Shown: positions 29,301-40,595 of the stretch, piece after piece
Layout of the letters: each line of letters begins with the position of its first letter
Position numbering within the stretch: the stretch's first letter is position 1
Assembly: GCA_000499405.2 (NCBI GenBank)
Contig: HG738139.1
Span: 4,488,616-4,552,615, forward strand
Direction: 5' to 3'
DNA length: 64,000 nucleotides
From: Onchocerca volvulus
Lineage: Eukaryota; Nematoda; Chromadorea; Rhabditida; Onchocercidae
Program-made: the position numbers and the translations under genes
Notes under the pieces: generated by a model
Seen by the model: only the letters and a program-made list of their open reading frames with translations
Told to the model about the DNA's origin: nothing
Database searches by the model: none

Positions 29301-30959
29301 GGGGAAAAAACTGATATTTTGCAATTTGATTTGTAGTTTGGTTGAATTGAAAATTGATTCTTGCTATTGTGATTCGGCTAAGTCCGCAATAGATGTGAGG
29401 AGGTTTTTTGTCTTGTGTGACAGAGATGAATCTTACTGAGAAAGGTTTTATTGATTGAAGAGTGATTCTTCGTAACAAACAATTATCAGAGAATATCCAG
29501 ACAAACTAATCACTTAGCAGAGAATTTTTTCGATAGAGAATTGTTGAATTTATGTTGATCATCTGGCAATGGAACCATAAATCATGTTGTTACGATTTCT
29601 GCGCCGAAAAACGTCATTTGGAAGCATCAATTGTATTTCTTGATGATATATAGGAAATACTTTGATTCGGCGGTATATCCGGCAAAAAAAATTTTTAACG
29701 GTTCTAGAGATTCTTCAATTGAGGGAATTTAATTTTTTCAGTTACTCAACACATCCCTTTCGTTTCTCCACTAAATTTCAGAGCCTTGCAATAAGGATAC
29801 ACTTCAATCATAATGCAGATGAGAATATGCGGGCTCAAACTATAATCATCAGCTGGGTTGTACCGGAATGCAAGACGATTGTGATCGTGTGTTTGCTGAA
29901 CACGAAGTTGTGTTTGACAGTGATGTCCTTCTTTTTGTTGACTTCTTTCAGCCATTTTCAACCTGTCATGTTAATTCTGTTCAGTAGAAAACAGATCTGA
30001 AACTGCAGAACACGACCGACATGCTCGCAACCATGAATCCTCAAGTTTAGTTGCATGTCGCTCTGCTCGCGTTTGAGCCATTTTTTGTCTTGTTCGCTTT
30101 TTCGCTGATTCCCCGTCTTCCTCAGTTTGATTTGCGATTAATCATCGCAATGCTTCCGTTTTTAAAATTTCAAATCAGTCGGTGAAGAACTTGAAACGGA
30201 AATAGCTACAGTCAATGCAGAAAGTAGGCGTGATGAATAAATTCTGTCCGCTCATGAAGGCATGGTGTAGGGCGGAGTCAAAAAATTCAGTCTGCTCATG
30301 AGGGCTTGGTGTAGGGCAAGTTAAAAAATTCAGTCTGCTCAGTTACCTTTAGTTGTCACTGACGTGAACATGAGAAAAAATAAGTCTGTCTACATAAAAA
30401 CATGCGTCTAATCGAATGCAAAGTTCTATCAAAATCTGAAAGCAATCGATAAAGAATTTGCAACGTTTTGTAAAGGAGCATTTACATTTTTATTTATATT
30501 GATTAAATTATCAGAATAGATGGAGAGGTTGCATCTAAGAAAGAACTGATAAATAAGAATGGATTAAGCATTAAATTTAGAATTTAACTTATAACAATAT
30601 TGGATATTATCCGATCTTTGACATCGAACTTCAAAACTCTTTTTGTAATGATTTCCTTATTTTCTTTTTCTTTACTTTCTTTCATCTAGAATTATTTATT
30701 CCATTTTGTTTAGTAATTAAACAATTAATAACAAGATGCCATCGTTTCCATATGTTATATGAAACCATACAATTTTAAATAAATTCAAAAATTTTAGCCA
30801 ACAACAATATGTGAAAATAGTGGAAAATCCGTAATCAATAATTTAAATTTTGAAATGAGTAATATGCATATGAATATGGGTGTTATGGTATTCTACATTT
30901 TATGTGTTTTTATTATCGGTTATGTTGGTCTTGTGTTACGTGTACAGCTTGCTCGTTAA
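23393..30959 (+). CDS. ABCG (White-type) ABC half transporter, 13 exons, 610 aa
   Basis: Exons: 23393-23562, 23827-23941, 24191-24322, 24864-25058, 25372-25498, 25682-25833, 26008-26135, 26712-26823, 26933-27094, 27722-27886, 28354-28484, 28727-28808, 30798-30959 (1833 nt, frame kept). The ATP-binding domain comes first, as in ABCG proteins: Walker A GASGAGKTT at 55-63 (split by intron 1), Q-loop YIQQQN at 99-104, signature [10 protein letters not shown] at 163-172, Walker B LLFADEP at 184-190, D-loop GID at 193-195 and H-loop TIHQP at 220-224. Roughly residues 330-610 form the membrane domain, with hydrophobic segments in exons 8-11 and 13, and the last helix ends [11 protein letters not shown]. 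It needs a partner half or homodimer to export a lipid- or pigment-like substrate; substrate and partner are not visible. Oddities are the non-canonical signature and a Helitron remnant in intron 12. Confidence 0.95.
24712..24863 (+). repeat. Tandem decayed copies of the exon 4 start (ABCG intron 3)
   Basis: The exon 4 acceptor and first codons (TTGATTAAG then GTAATCGCAGATTTGGAG, coding VIADLELE) are preceded by two diverged copies about 74 and 145 bp upstream (near 24783 and 24712). The nearer copy reads [12 protein letters not shown] and soon meets a stop. The farther copy runs into a CpG-containing ACGTT repeat (24741-24774). Confidence 0.6.
27110..27400. repeat. Degenerate ~42-bp repeats in ABCG intron 9
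   Basis: Pieces of the form TTTTCTATTATCA.TTCT.ATATAAGAGCTATTAC recur about five or six times with poor conservation. They are intronic, with no coding signal. Confidence 0.35.
28985..29013. mobile_element. Hairpin and CTAGCTAG at a Helitron-like terminus
   Basis: A perfect 7-bp stem with a 3-base loop (GCCATGC-TCC-GCATGGC, 28985-29001) is followed 4 bases later by CTAGCTAG (29006-29013). A related GGCTGGCCATGCC...TTAGCTAG follows at 29031-29050. A short hairpin just inside a CTAG end is the classical Helitron 3' signature. Here it lies directly beside the inverted-end sequence of the element at 29051. Confidence 0.5.
29051..30502 (-). mobile_element. Decayed Helitron-like element inside ABCG intron 12 (copy B)
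   Basis: The right end read on the minus strand (from 30502) has ATATAAATAAAAATGTAAAT and the family landmarks CGATTGCTTTCAGATTTTG and GCATTCGATTAGACGCATG. This makes it the 5' end. The left end (29051-29075) is its inverted counterpart. Minus-strand fragments match the N-terminal part of Helitron proteins: [14 protein letters not shown] and [14 protein letters not shown] (29961-29746), then further frameshifted pieces down to about 29257. There is an internal duplication of a ~55-bp segment at about 30240-30335. The reading frame is broken in several places. The element makes intron 12 (1989 bp) by far the longest in the gene. Confidence 0.75.
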
Positions 30960-31599
30960 TGTTACAAAAAATTCTATGAAGGAATAAGAAAAATAGTATA
31001 TGGAAGAAATTTTTACGCTAAATTTTCACTTTTTTAATGATATCAATTATAATATTTGAAATAAGTATTTCTTGTTGAATATTCTTTGGCACTTCAATGA
31101 TATTTCATTACTTATAATATATGGAAGAAATATTTCATGTTGAATGATATTTCACATTTCACGTTCAATGTTTTTTTTTTTTTTACTTTTAATTAATTTT
31201 CATCAAACTTTCTTCTTCTTTTTTCAAATTCAAGCCGATCTTCACTTTATTAATTTATTAGATTATTTGTTCTCATCATTTCTTCCTTTCTTCAATATGT
31301 AATAGCATAAAACTTGATAAATTGGTGAAAAACATCATTATGAGTAATCCATAATAAACAACACATCTTACTTTTATCCTACGATTTTTTCCGTATAACT
31401 TAATGAAGAATCATTATTACTAACTGCTTAGTAAAATCCAAGCAAGAACATTTTGAGAAATCAAATCTCTAAAAAGAAATTAAATATCTTTTAAAAATCG
31501 AATAATTTTGGTTAATGGTGGGCAGTGTAATTAGAAAACTTAATTTCTACAAATCGAAATATTTAAATAAATGAAAATGTTGAATATTCTTAATGCAAT
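30960..31599. other. ABCG 3' flank
   Basis: AT-rich sequence after the ABCG stop codon, with no AATAAA within the first 150 bases. Repeated GAAATATTTCATGTTGAAT-like pieces at about 31060-31165 form a small local duplication. No gene. Confidence 0.45.
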
Positions 31600-33836
31600 T
31601 CAGCTGTTTTGCTCGCAGTTCTATTTGTCGTAACAAATTTGAACGTTATTGAGATTCGTTACTTAAATTTTGTACTGTACATATTTAGATATGACTGAGA
31701 TTTAGGAGTAGATGCAATTCAGTTCAAGAACTGACTGCATTCTAAACAGATATTATTTTTTTGCCAACAATTTCAAGATTGCATGTGAATTTAATGAATA
31801 GATCTGGATGTCCTCAGTGACAAACATTCGCAATTGTATCTTGAGAGTGTTCATCTATATGACATGAACTGCCTATATATGAAGATGACAAATCATTAAA
31901 CTTCCAATGAAAGTTTTATTACCATCATTTACAAATGAATGTGTTGAATGCATTCTTCAGATCGAAGCTTGTTCTGATTCAAACTGATTATTATCAAACG
32001 TTCTATTTCGATTTTTGCATACCTACGACATCTTAGTAAAACAATTGACTGCATTTCAAAATGTAATTGTCTTTATTCTCTCGAATCATGGTATGAATAA
32101 TAATTCACTGCGCTGCATTTCTTATTTGTTTCTTCGCCACTGATTGGATTTATCATAACGTTGAAATGATATCCATCGCTACCATCCCAAGAAATAGTTA
32201 GATATTGCAGAGCATCGTAGCATTAATGAGTTTCCGCAATTTTTGTCAATTGATCGTTTCTCCAGAAAAAAATAGCTCTAGAATGGAATTGATCTCCGAC
32301 TATAACAATTGCCACTTCATCTATAGTTGGAGCATTGAATCTTTGCATATGTTCTCCAGCAAGCGTTTTGTCAGCAAGAAGAACAATTTTATATGGGTCA
32401 GATGGCATCATGTCAATTGCTGTTTTAAAAAACGCACCATATTGTTTGTTTGTTTTTTTTTTTTCCTGAAGAAGCTGTTGCATTGGAAAACGATAAACTT
32501 CTTTATGTCGATATAAATTCCGCACCGTGTATTCAATTCATCATTGCCATCACCGATACATTTCTAGGAATTTATGCTGACCATCTGGTAACGGAAGCAC
32601 GGAGCCGGCTTTCTGATAAATTTTCCCTTTCACTTTGAAAGTTGCATGAATTGTGTTGTTACAATTTCTGTGCCGAATGACGTCGTTCGGAAGCATGAGT
32701 TGTATTTCGCGATGATAGATAGGAAATGCTTTGATTTAGCAGTATATCGGCAAGCAAAGTTTTCAATGGCTTTGGCGGTTCCCCAAACTGAGACAGTTTA
32801 ATTTTTCCGGCGGCGCAACGCATTCTTTTCGTTTCTCTATTCAATTTCAGAGCCTTGCAATAAAAAGACCGAAGGCAGATAAGAAAATGCGAGCTCAAAT
32901 TATAATCATCAGATGGGTTGTACCGGAAGCGGGGAGATTTCAATCGCGTGATTGCTGAACAGGTCGTGTTTGATGCTGATCTCCTGTTTCTCATTGCCGC
33001 CTTCCAGCAATTGTCAGCCTGTTACGTTCATTCTGTTCAGAATTAAACAAGTTTGAAGCTGCACATTACGATCGACATGCATGCAACCGTGCATCCTCAA
33101 GTCCGGCTGCACGTCACTCTGCTCGCATTTGACCATTCTTTGTCTTTTTCGCTCGTTCGTCAATGTCTGCTCTTCCTCAGTTTGATTTGCAATCAATTGC
33201 TGCTAAATTGAAAGAATCCATTATGAAATCAAGGACATGTGAATGATCACAAAATCAAGCAAGCAATTCGCCAAAAATTTAACTAGCAAGGATAAATTTC
33301 GTGGTCATTTCGGCATTTTTTTTTTCTCCACCTTTTCCTATCTTTTTAGGTAAAAATGATGAAATATTTTTCCACTGCGTGAACTCGGCCACCAAGTTTG
33401 ATCATCTGCGAGGCATTATTTGGACGGATTAAAGCAAATCGATTGTCCCCTAATTGCTCTTAAAATTGACTTGTGATAAGCTTTAACTTGAACTTAAATT
33501 CCTGCTACTGTCAAACTGTGGAACTAAAACTGACTCAAGTTTCGAAGTCCTAACTTGTTAAAAAGAAGAACTTCGGGGCTCCTTCTCCTCCAGCATGTTG
33601 CTTCATAATCGGTTGACCCCATACTTGATTACAGAAAGCAGGCGAAATCAATAGATTCAGTCGCTCATTTATTTTATTTATTACAGATGTGACATTTAAA
33701 AAAATATATATATCAACATAGAAACATGCGTCCATTCGAATGCAAAGTTGTAACAAAATTTCAAAGCATTCGATGAAAAACTTTCAGAGATTCAAGATTT
33801 TTAGCAACGAATATTGACATTTTTATTTATGTAGAT
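31600..33836 (-). pseudogene. Helitron-like element with broken Rep/helicase ORF, N-terminal part (copy D)
   Basis: Minus-strand pieces in order match the N-terminal half of Helitron proteins. At 33196-33014 there is a basic stretch. At 32994-32659 come RFRYNPSDDYNLSSH, CKALKLNRETKRMRCAAG and KIKLSQFGEPPKPLKTLL. At 32525-32223 come MPSDPYKIVLLADKTLAGEH and NAPTIDEVAIVIVGDQF. Below 32220 come DALQYL, DGSDGYHFNVMINP and then YIGS...DLFIKFTCN near 31800. Stops and frameshifts interrupt it (for example a stop right after AETH at 32223), and the conserved Rep tyrosine domain and helicase motifs are not found, so it is dead and truncated. The 5' terminus near 33836 resembles those of the other copies. 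The left limit is uncertain. Confidence 0.8.
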
Positions 33837-34147
33837 ATAGATAAATAAATAGTTTCAAAGAGAAGTGTATAACCTCATGAAATTATTTCTTAGCCAATCA
33901 AGAATAATTAATTAAAATTAGGAACAAATTTAGAAGGCAAGTAAGTTATCATAATCAAAGAAAAAAACAACAAATAAATTGTAGATAAACTATTGCAGAC
34001 AATTGTTGAATATAATTTCATCACAAAAATTTTACTGAAATAATTGAAATTGTTGGTAAGGAAATTTTATTGGCTTTTTAGAATGATAATGCATAAGCAT
34101 ATCGACAAATCAAATTTACCGAATACGATTATTCATTTTTTTTTTCT
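33837..34147. other. Troponin T 3' flank
   Basis: AT-rich DNA between the mobile element and the troponin T stop codon. A minus-strand AATAAA (plus-strand TTTATT) at 34066-34071 lies 77 nt beyond the stop and is the likely poly(A) signal. Confidence 0.5.
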
Positions 34148-37100
34148 TTAATCCATTTGTGGTATAGACAATGGAATCGGTTCAATGGGTGGGCGAACAT
34201 TTGTCAATTTTATTTCTTCCACATATTTACGTGGTTCGATAATTTTTCGAAGCTGTTCCAGTTCTTCATTTTCCGTACGTCCCCATTCCGGTGGTGGTCG
34301 TGCGGTACCGTGAACGATCGGTAATGGTTTTTCAACCGGAGGCTATAAAATATCGGTTAGAATGAGAAATGAATGAAGAAATGAAGTGAACTGACATAGA
34401 TTAGATGTACTTTTTGCTTGAAATTTGAAAATAAATATGTTCAAAACTGTTAAACTGGAGTATTAGATAATAAAAATTTCAAATAAGTTTTAAATGCATC
34501 TTAGTTTGTCGTTGATTTAGCCTAAAACATGCACGAAAAATGTTTTTACATTTATGATGAGAAAATAATGTGTCAGAGTATAATTATATCACAAATGTTT
34601 CAAAGAATTAAGGAAATTTCATCCAACAAATTATTCATTTTTCCATCAAAAAATTTGAGTATTAGCTTTTAAAATTTAATTAATCATATTTTGTTTCTTT
34701 AACATAGATATTGGATGAATCCATGAAAAATTACTTTTTCGAATATTATTCGACGGTCTCCATAGGATCGACGATCAAATTGCCGGTCAAACTTGGATGC
34801 TACATTAATTTTTGGCTAAAAATTAAGCAAACTCAATGAAAACTACGATAATTCGAAAGTGAAGTGATATAAACAGAAAAAAAAAATATTCCAATCTGTC
34901 AATATAAAATTTTGCAATTTTTTTCACATGAATTCTATTTATGCAAAATTTTAACATACATAAATCATATATAAATCTCATCTATATAAAATTTCACTTT
35001 ATTAAATTTTGATTAAAAAAAATTATATCATAATAATGATTTATGGAAAAGTCAAAAAAATGAAAGGTCAAAAAAAAAAGCTAAACCTAATATTGCACTA
35101 AAAAGATTTTATTAAATATTTATGTTTATATTAAAAACTTCAACAAAAGAAAAGAACAGAAAAACGAATATGCAAAAAGTAGAAAATTACAGGATGTGGT
35201 GAAGCTGCTGCTTCATTCGGATCAAGTCCTCGTTGAAGTGCTCGATGTCGTGCTATTTGCTTTTCACGTTCATGTAATTCTTTCAACTGGAATTTAGTTA
35301 TGATTCAGAAAAAAAAATTTACATATATATATATATGTAGAAATTTATCAGGAAATCCGGAAATTATAATTATAATATTTACATCGTAAAGTTGCCGTTC
35401 ATGTCGTTTTTCAAGATCATATTTGAGTGCTTCCAATTTGCAAATATGTGAATGCAATTCTTGAATTTTAATTTTTAAATCGTTTATCAATAAATTGGAG
35501 ACATCTGGTTTTTGATTTATTGTTGCCATATAAGCACGTTTAGCTTCTTCTCTTTCTTCTTTTCCCTTATCATTTCGCTAAAATAGAAAGACTTAAAAAA
35601 GAAAAAATTAACTTAAAAATAAAAAATAGGGAAAAAACTTGATAGAAAATGCAAAATAATTCATTCTTTCGGAATCAAAATTGAAAGATATGATTGGAAC
35701 TAGAATAATTAATGAGTTTTTATTCTTTTTAGTAAATTCAAAATTTAATTTTAGTGATAATTTTCCTTAAACAAAAATTATCCGTTTGTTGGACTTACAT
35801 TTCGTTCCGGTTTTTCCGGTTTTTGAATGACAAAGTTGGCATGATAGTTGTTACCTGAAGAAACAATACCAGCCAATGATCCCGCAAGCATTGCTTGCTT
35901 TTTGCAACGTTCTTCTTCGCGTTTCCTCTTTTGCATTTCTATTCGAGCTTTGCTTTCTTCCTGAAAAAATTTCCAATTTTTGTTTGAAATCAAAATTATT
36001 TTATTTTTTTCATAATAATTATAGAAAATGAAAGAAAAAGAAAGATGAAAAATGAATATTTATTGAATAGTTGCAATAGGAAAACTTCAAAAAAAGTTTT
36101 TTTAAGTTTTAATTTGAACAAAAATAATTCAAAATACTATTATTATTTTTTTGGAACAACAATATAATTGTGAACTTTTTAATTAATCAAATAGGAAATT
36201 ATCATCAAAATGTTAGGAAGCATTTCTTATTTTTATTGAAATAGTAAAAAAAAAAACTCTAAGATATCAGCATCATGAATGATAGAAATGATTGATATAA
36301 CTGTCAACTAGTTTATATTATCAAATCGATATTCTGAACCAATATTTTTGACGTAGAAAATGGAAATAATCAAAAAAAAAAAAAAAATGATAATCTCTAT
36401 TTATTAAATTCAGTTTTTTTATAATCATACCATTATTTTTTTTAAATTTAAGCCAAACATTTACTTGTTTCCCTGCTTTGAATGAAAATTCATTTCCTTA
36501 GAAAGATTCGGTAACAGAATGGTTATTTATTCAAATGTCACTTTTCTTTTTGTTTTCTTTTTTCGTTCCCAAATTTAAATTAATAAAAATTTAAAACCAT
36601 TATTTTACAAAATTTAGCTATTTCCAATTGATCCATATATATATAACAATTATTTATATATCATATATGTATAATTATTCCTTCTAAATTTCATTAAATA
36701 TAAGCTAAAAGTGAAAATTTCATACTGGTTATTGCACAATAATAATTCATATTAACAATTCAGTCATTCAATTTACAAACTAATAAATCAATTAACCATA
36801 TTCATCATTAAAAAATAGAAAAAATAAAAAACGAAGAAAACCAGAATATTGAATTTCTCTTTTTTCAGTATACTATTAATTAATTAAATTTCAATCGATT
36901 TCCTGTGAAAATTTCTAAAAATTCATAAATGAAAAATAATATTGAATTCTTGGCAATAAATTACATGAAATTGTTGAATGAGAAGACAAGATGTTTCATA
37001 TTCTTACTAAAATAATTTTTTGAAAATAAATTTTACTTCTTCTTGACGATGCTTTTCTTCAGCTAAACGCATCTTCTCAGCCAATTCTTTTTCTTCTTGT

Positions 37101-38556
37101 TCACGTTCACGTCGACGTCTTTCTTGCTTTTCACGTAAACTTCTCAATTCTTGCTCCACTCGTTCACGTTCCTCTTTTCGCCTTGCTTCATATTGCAAAC
37201 GATATTCCTCTTCTTGACGTTTTTTCGCAGCCTAAATTTTCAATGATAAAAATCTATTAAAACATGATACAGACGTATTATAATTTCGAGAAAAAAAAAA
37301 GAAAGCAGAAAAAAAGAAAACTTTTTCTTAAAAAATTCTAAATTCTTTTCGAAAAAATAGAGAAATTCAAATTTTACTTACTAGAACTGCCTTCGTTGCT
37401 TCTGTCATCTCGCATTCTTTGTCAACTTTTATCCTTTAATATTTGATCAGATTTGTTCAGGTTGGAAGAATCAAAAAATCCTTTTTACTGTTCAATTTTT
37501 AAATTAAAAATTCTTATGACGAAAAGTTGCAAAAAACTAAGAAATTTATTTATTTTTTTTTAATAAATATTTTAATAGATTAGAAATTTCGATAGTTTAT
37601 ATAATCAATAAATATCGCATGCATTATAACTAATCAGTTACTTTGCTATCATTATAAACAATGATCAATGAATTTATAGTAAATATAAAAGTTCATTGTT
37701 TAATCAGAAAATAAAATTCAAATTTATCTTTTACTATTCCTTAAAAATTTATTCATATTAATCTTTTATAATATAAATAATTTTGGTGCTGAGAAATATA
37801 TATGGTCTTTGAGGGAAGAAGCGGAAAAAGAAATTTATTAAATTTGAAAAATTTTCCAATCTTTTCAGTAAATAATGAATATTTTAGAATGAAAAAAATT
37901 TTAAAATGTTTCATTTTAACATTAATTGAACAAATATGCTATATTAGATTTATATTATTGTCTTTAAATTTTAACATTCATTTGCTTGGCATAATTTATT
38001 TTTAAAAAATAATTTATGATTGAAAATATAAATGAAATTTTGCCAACATTTCAATGAATAATCAAGTGAAAAACTGAAGTTATAAAAAAACTATCATTTA
38101 AAATTAATTAAAATTATAAACTTTGAATGAAATCGTAAAAAGTTTTAGAAATTAATTAATGAAATTTTTTACATTTCATTTTCAATTTTCTTGCAAATTT
38201 CATTCTGTTCATTTCCACTTTCATCTTCTACTTCTTCACATTCTTCCTCAAGTTCCTCCTCATCTTCATCTTCTATTTCTTCTTCTTCAACTTCTTCATC
38301 TTCTCCTTCTTCTTCTTCATCATCATCTTCTTCTTCTTCATTCTTATCAGGTCTAGAAAATAATAACTGTTGAATTTAAATTTAAATCTAATTTTTAAGA
38401 TAAAATGGATTTAGAAATAAATTTTTGAAAAGGAATGAAACAAAAAAAGAAGGCAAGAATGTTGAATTGTTGAGGTTTTTTGATATTTGATGAGATTATA
38501 TATGTTTAATAATGTGATTTTCAATGAACTTACAATTCTATCGTCTTTTCAACCAT
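34148..38556 (-). CDS. Troponin T, 9 exons, 392 aa
   Basis: Exons in coding order: 38556-38534, 38352-38173, 37433-37382, 37231-37037, 35960-35799, 35577-35383, 35286-35191, 34815-34735, 34342-34148 (1179 nt). The protein is the tropomyosin-binding subunit of the thin-filament troponin complex. Residues 9-65 are almost all Glu/Asp, the usual hypervariable acidic N-terminus. [16 protein letters not shown] starts the long charged helix (about 78-180) that binds tropomyosin. MLAGSLAGI...[10 protein letters not shown] and [11 protein letters not shown]...[21 protein letters not shown] (about 225-270) form the TnI-binding coiled-coil half. [15 protein letters not shown] and [20 protein letters not shown] belong to the C-terminal tail found in nematode troponin T, which is absent from vertebrates. 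The length is close to C. elegans MUP-2. Which nematode paralogue (body-wall or pharyngeal) cannot be told. Confidence 0.95.
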
Positions 38557-38576
38557 TATAATTTTTGATCAAAGTT

Positions 38577-38579
38577 CTG
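38577..38579 (-). promoter_or_regulatory. Likely trans-splice acceptor of troponin T
   Basis: A minus-strand AAATTTCAG acceptor ends 20 nt upstream of the ATG at 38556, leaving a 20-nt leader. This fits spliced-leader addition; a cis-spliced 5' UTR exon is the alternative. Confidence 0.5.
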
Positions 38580-40595
38580 AAATTTATTAATAACAAAAAT
38601 TTTAATTAATTTAAACAATTTGAGCTACCAATAACTTAATATCGAAAGAGCGATTCAAAATGCAAGCAAATTTTACAAAAATTTAGCACCAAAATCTCAT
38701 TGATCAGTAATCAATATCAAATATTAATAAATACTTTTTTTTAATCACATATTTGAAGGTTAAAAAGATCAGAGAGATTTATAACCTTATTTTGACCATA
38801 TAATGCAAATATCTTAACAATCAAATAAATTAAACTACACACGGATTTTGCGAATATTAGCATGAAATTATGCCATCAATAAAAAAAAAAAAAAAAAAAT
38901 TGGATAGACTATAATATCTGAAAAAAAAGAAAAATCAAAGTTATTCAGCATAAAATCCCCATATAATCAATTAAGTTTATGAAGAAAAAAATCAAAAATT
39001 TAAGTTCTTTTAAAATTTCGATTAAAGAAAAGAAGGAAGAATATTAGTCTGTTGACTGTAAATTGCTTAAATGAAGAAGTCAAAAGAAAAAATGGTAGTA
39101 GTTTGGGAAGAAAAATTAGCGATCGAAAGAGATGGAAAAATTAAACTAACGAAACTTTTCGCATTGTATTAGCTATTGGAAATTGCTCGAAGAATGGTTT
39201 GTTGTAAAAGAGAATGAATAGATTAGATGAACAAAATTTGTTTATAAGCAAATGCAAGGATGCCATTTATCTGAATGTGAAATGTAAAAGTCATTTTGAA
39301 GAAGAAGAGAATTCTTTCTATTTTTATGCAAATCTATCAGTGAATTGGATTGCTAGTTTACTACTCTTCTCATCTATTTGATGGATAAATATATCACTAA
39401 CATTTATCATTCAGACTATTACACTGAAAGGATCGCCAAATGAATCAAATAAATTCTTCTGAGACTTTACAATATTTTCAAATTCTTTTAAAATGAAGCA
39501 AATATCATTCATACTTGCACCTATACAATACATGTCATATAATTTTGTTTCTATAAATATTCACGTAAATCTACGTCATCCACGTATATTTACATATACA
39601 CAATCATATCACTTATCATTTACTTTTACATCTATACATAATTATGTCATCCACGCATGCATAATATATATTTTTAGTTATTTATGCATGCTCACGTAGA
39701 TTTACGCTTACCCAAGCAGATTTACACTTAGCCACCACGCAATATTATATCTGCCTAATACTGCAGTGTTTTCTAAACTATTTCGAAAAAATTGTTAATT
39801 TCAATCCTGATGATGAAAATTTTGTTCCCAATCTTAATCTAATCTTAACCTCTCTCTCTTTTTGTTCATTTTGTATTTTTGCATGAAATTTTTCGTTGTT
39901 TATTTTATATTATTCAAATATTCGATTTTAAATTTCTATTTAAACATTTTCATGCTATGAAATGAGAATGTTTAAACAGAATTTTTTTTTTCGATTTCAG
40001 CAATGCTGAAATGCAATTTCAATTCTGTTTCATTTATAAAATTGTGAAAATCTGTAAATAAATGAGGTGTGAAAATTTATTTGTAAAACAAACAAATCAA
40101 GATATTTTATTGAGCAAGTTTATCAATAAACATTGATTTTTCCAGTTATATATTCGGAAGTATTGTAGAAAAGATTTCATAAAAAATAGGAACAAATAGG
40201 GAATAAAAATGCCTAAAGTAATGCAAAAATTATCAATAAAAATACTTCAAATAAACAAAGAGATAATTTTAGAACATATTTATATATAATTTTAGAAAAA
40301 AACAACGCAAATTTCAAATTCGAAATCTAACAAAATACAAATATACGCATTATACTTGTTAGAATAAAACTTAAATGGTCCTATAATTCAAAGAAAAAAA
40401 AATTTTGAACCAAAACAATTATTCATATCTATTTTACATGCCATATCAAGAAAACAAGAAAAATCGAGATCGCTTAGATCAATAATTACCGGTTGGATCA
40501 ATCAAGCGTTACTTGCTTTTTAGATTTGGAAGAAAGAGAAAAGAAAGAAAATAATATTCAAATTTGATAACATATCATTATCATATCATATCATG
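38580..40595. other. Troponin T upstream / NOSTRIN-like downstream region
   Basis: Between two minus-strand genes. It should contain the muscle promoter of troponin T and the 3' UTR of the NOSTRIN-like gene. At about 39558-39720 there is a cluster of related words (CACGTAAATCTACG, TCATCCACG twice, CACGTAGATTTACGC, GCAGATTTACACT). A poly(A) run is at about 38879-38899. No gene seen. Confidence 0.45.

Noticed and set aside
38159..38373. Plus-strand Ser/Leu-rich ORFs
   Set aside because: Antisense shadow of the Glu/Asp-rich exon 2 of troponin T.
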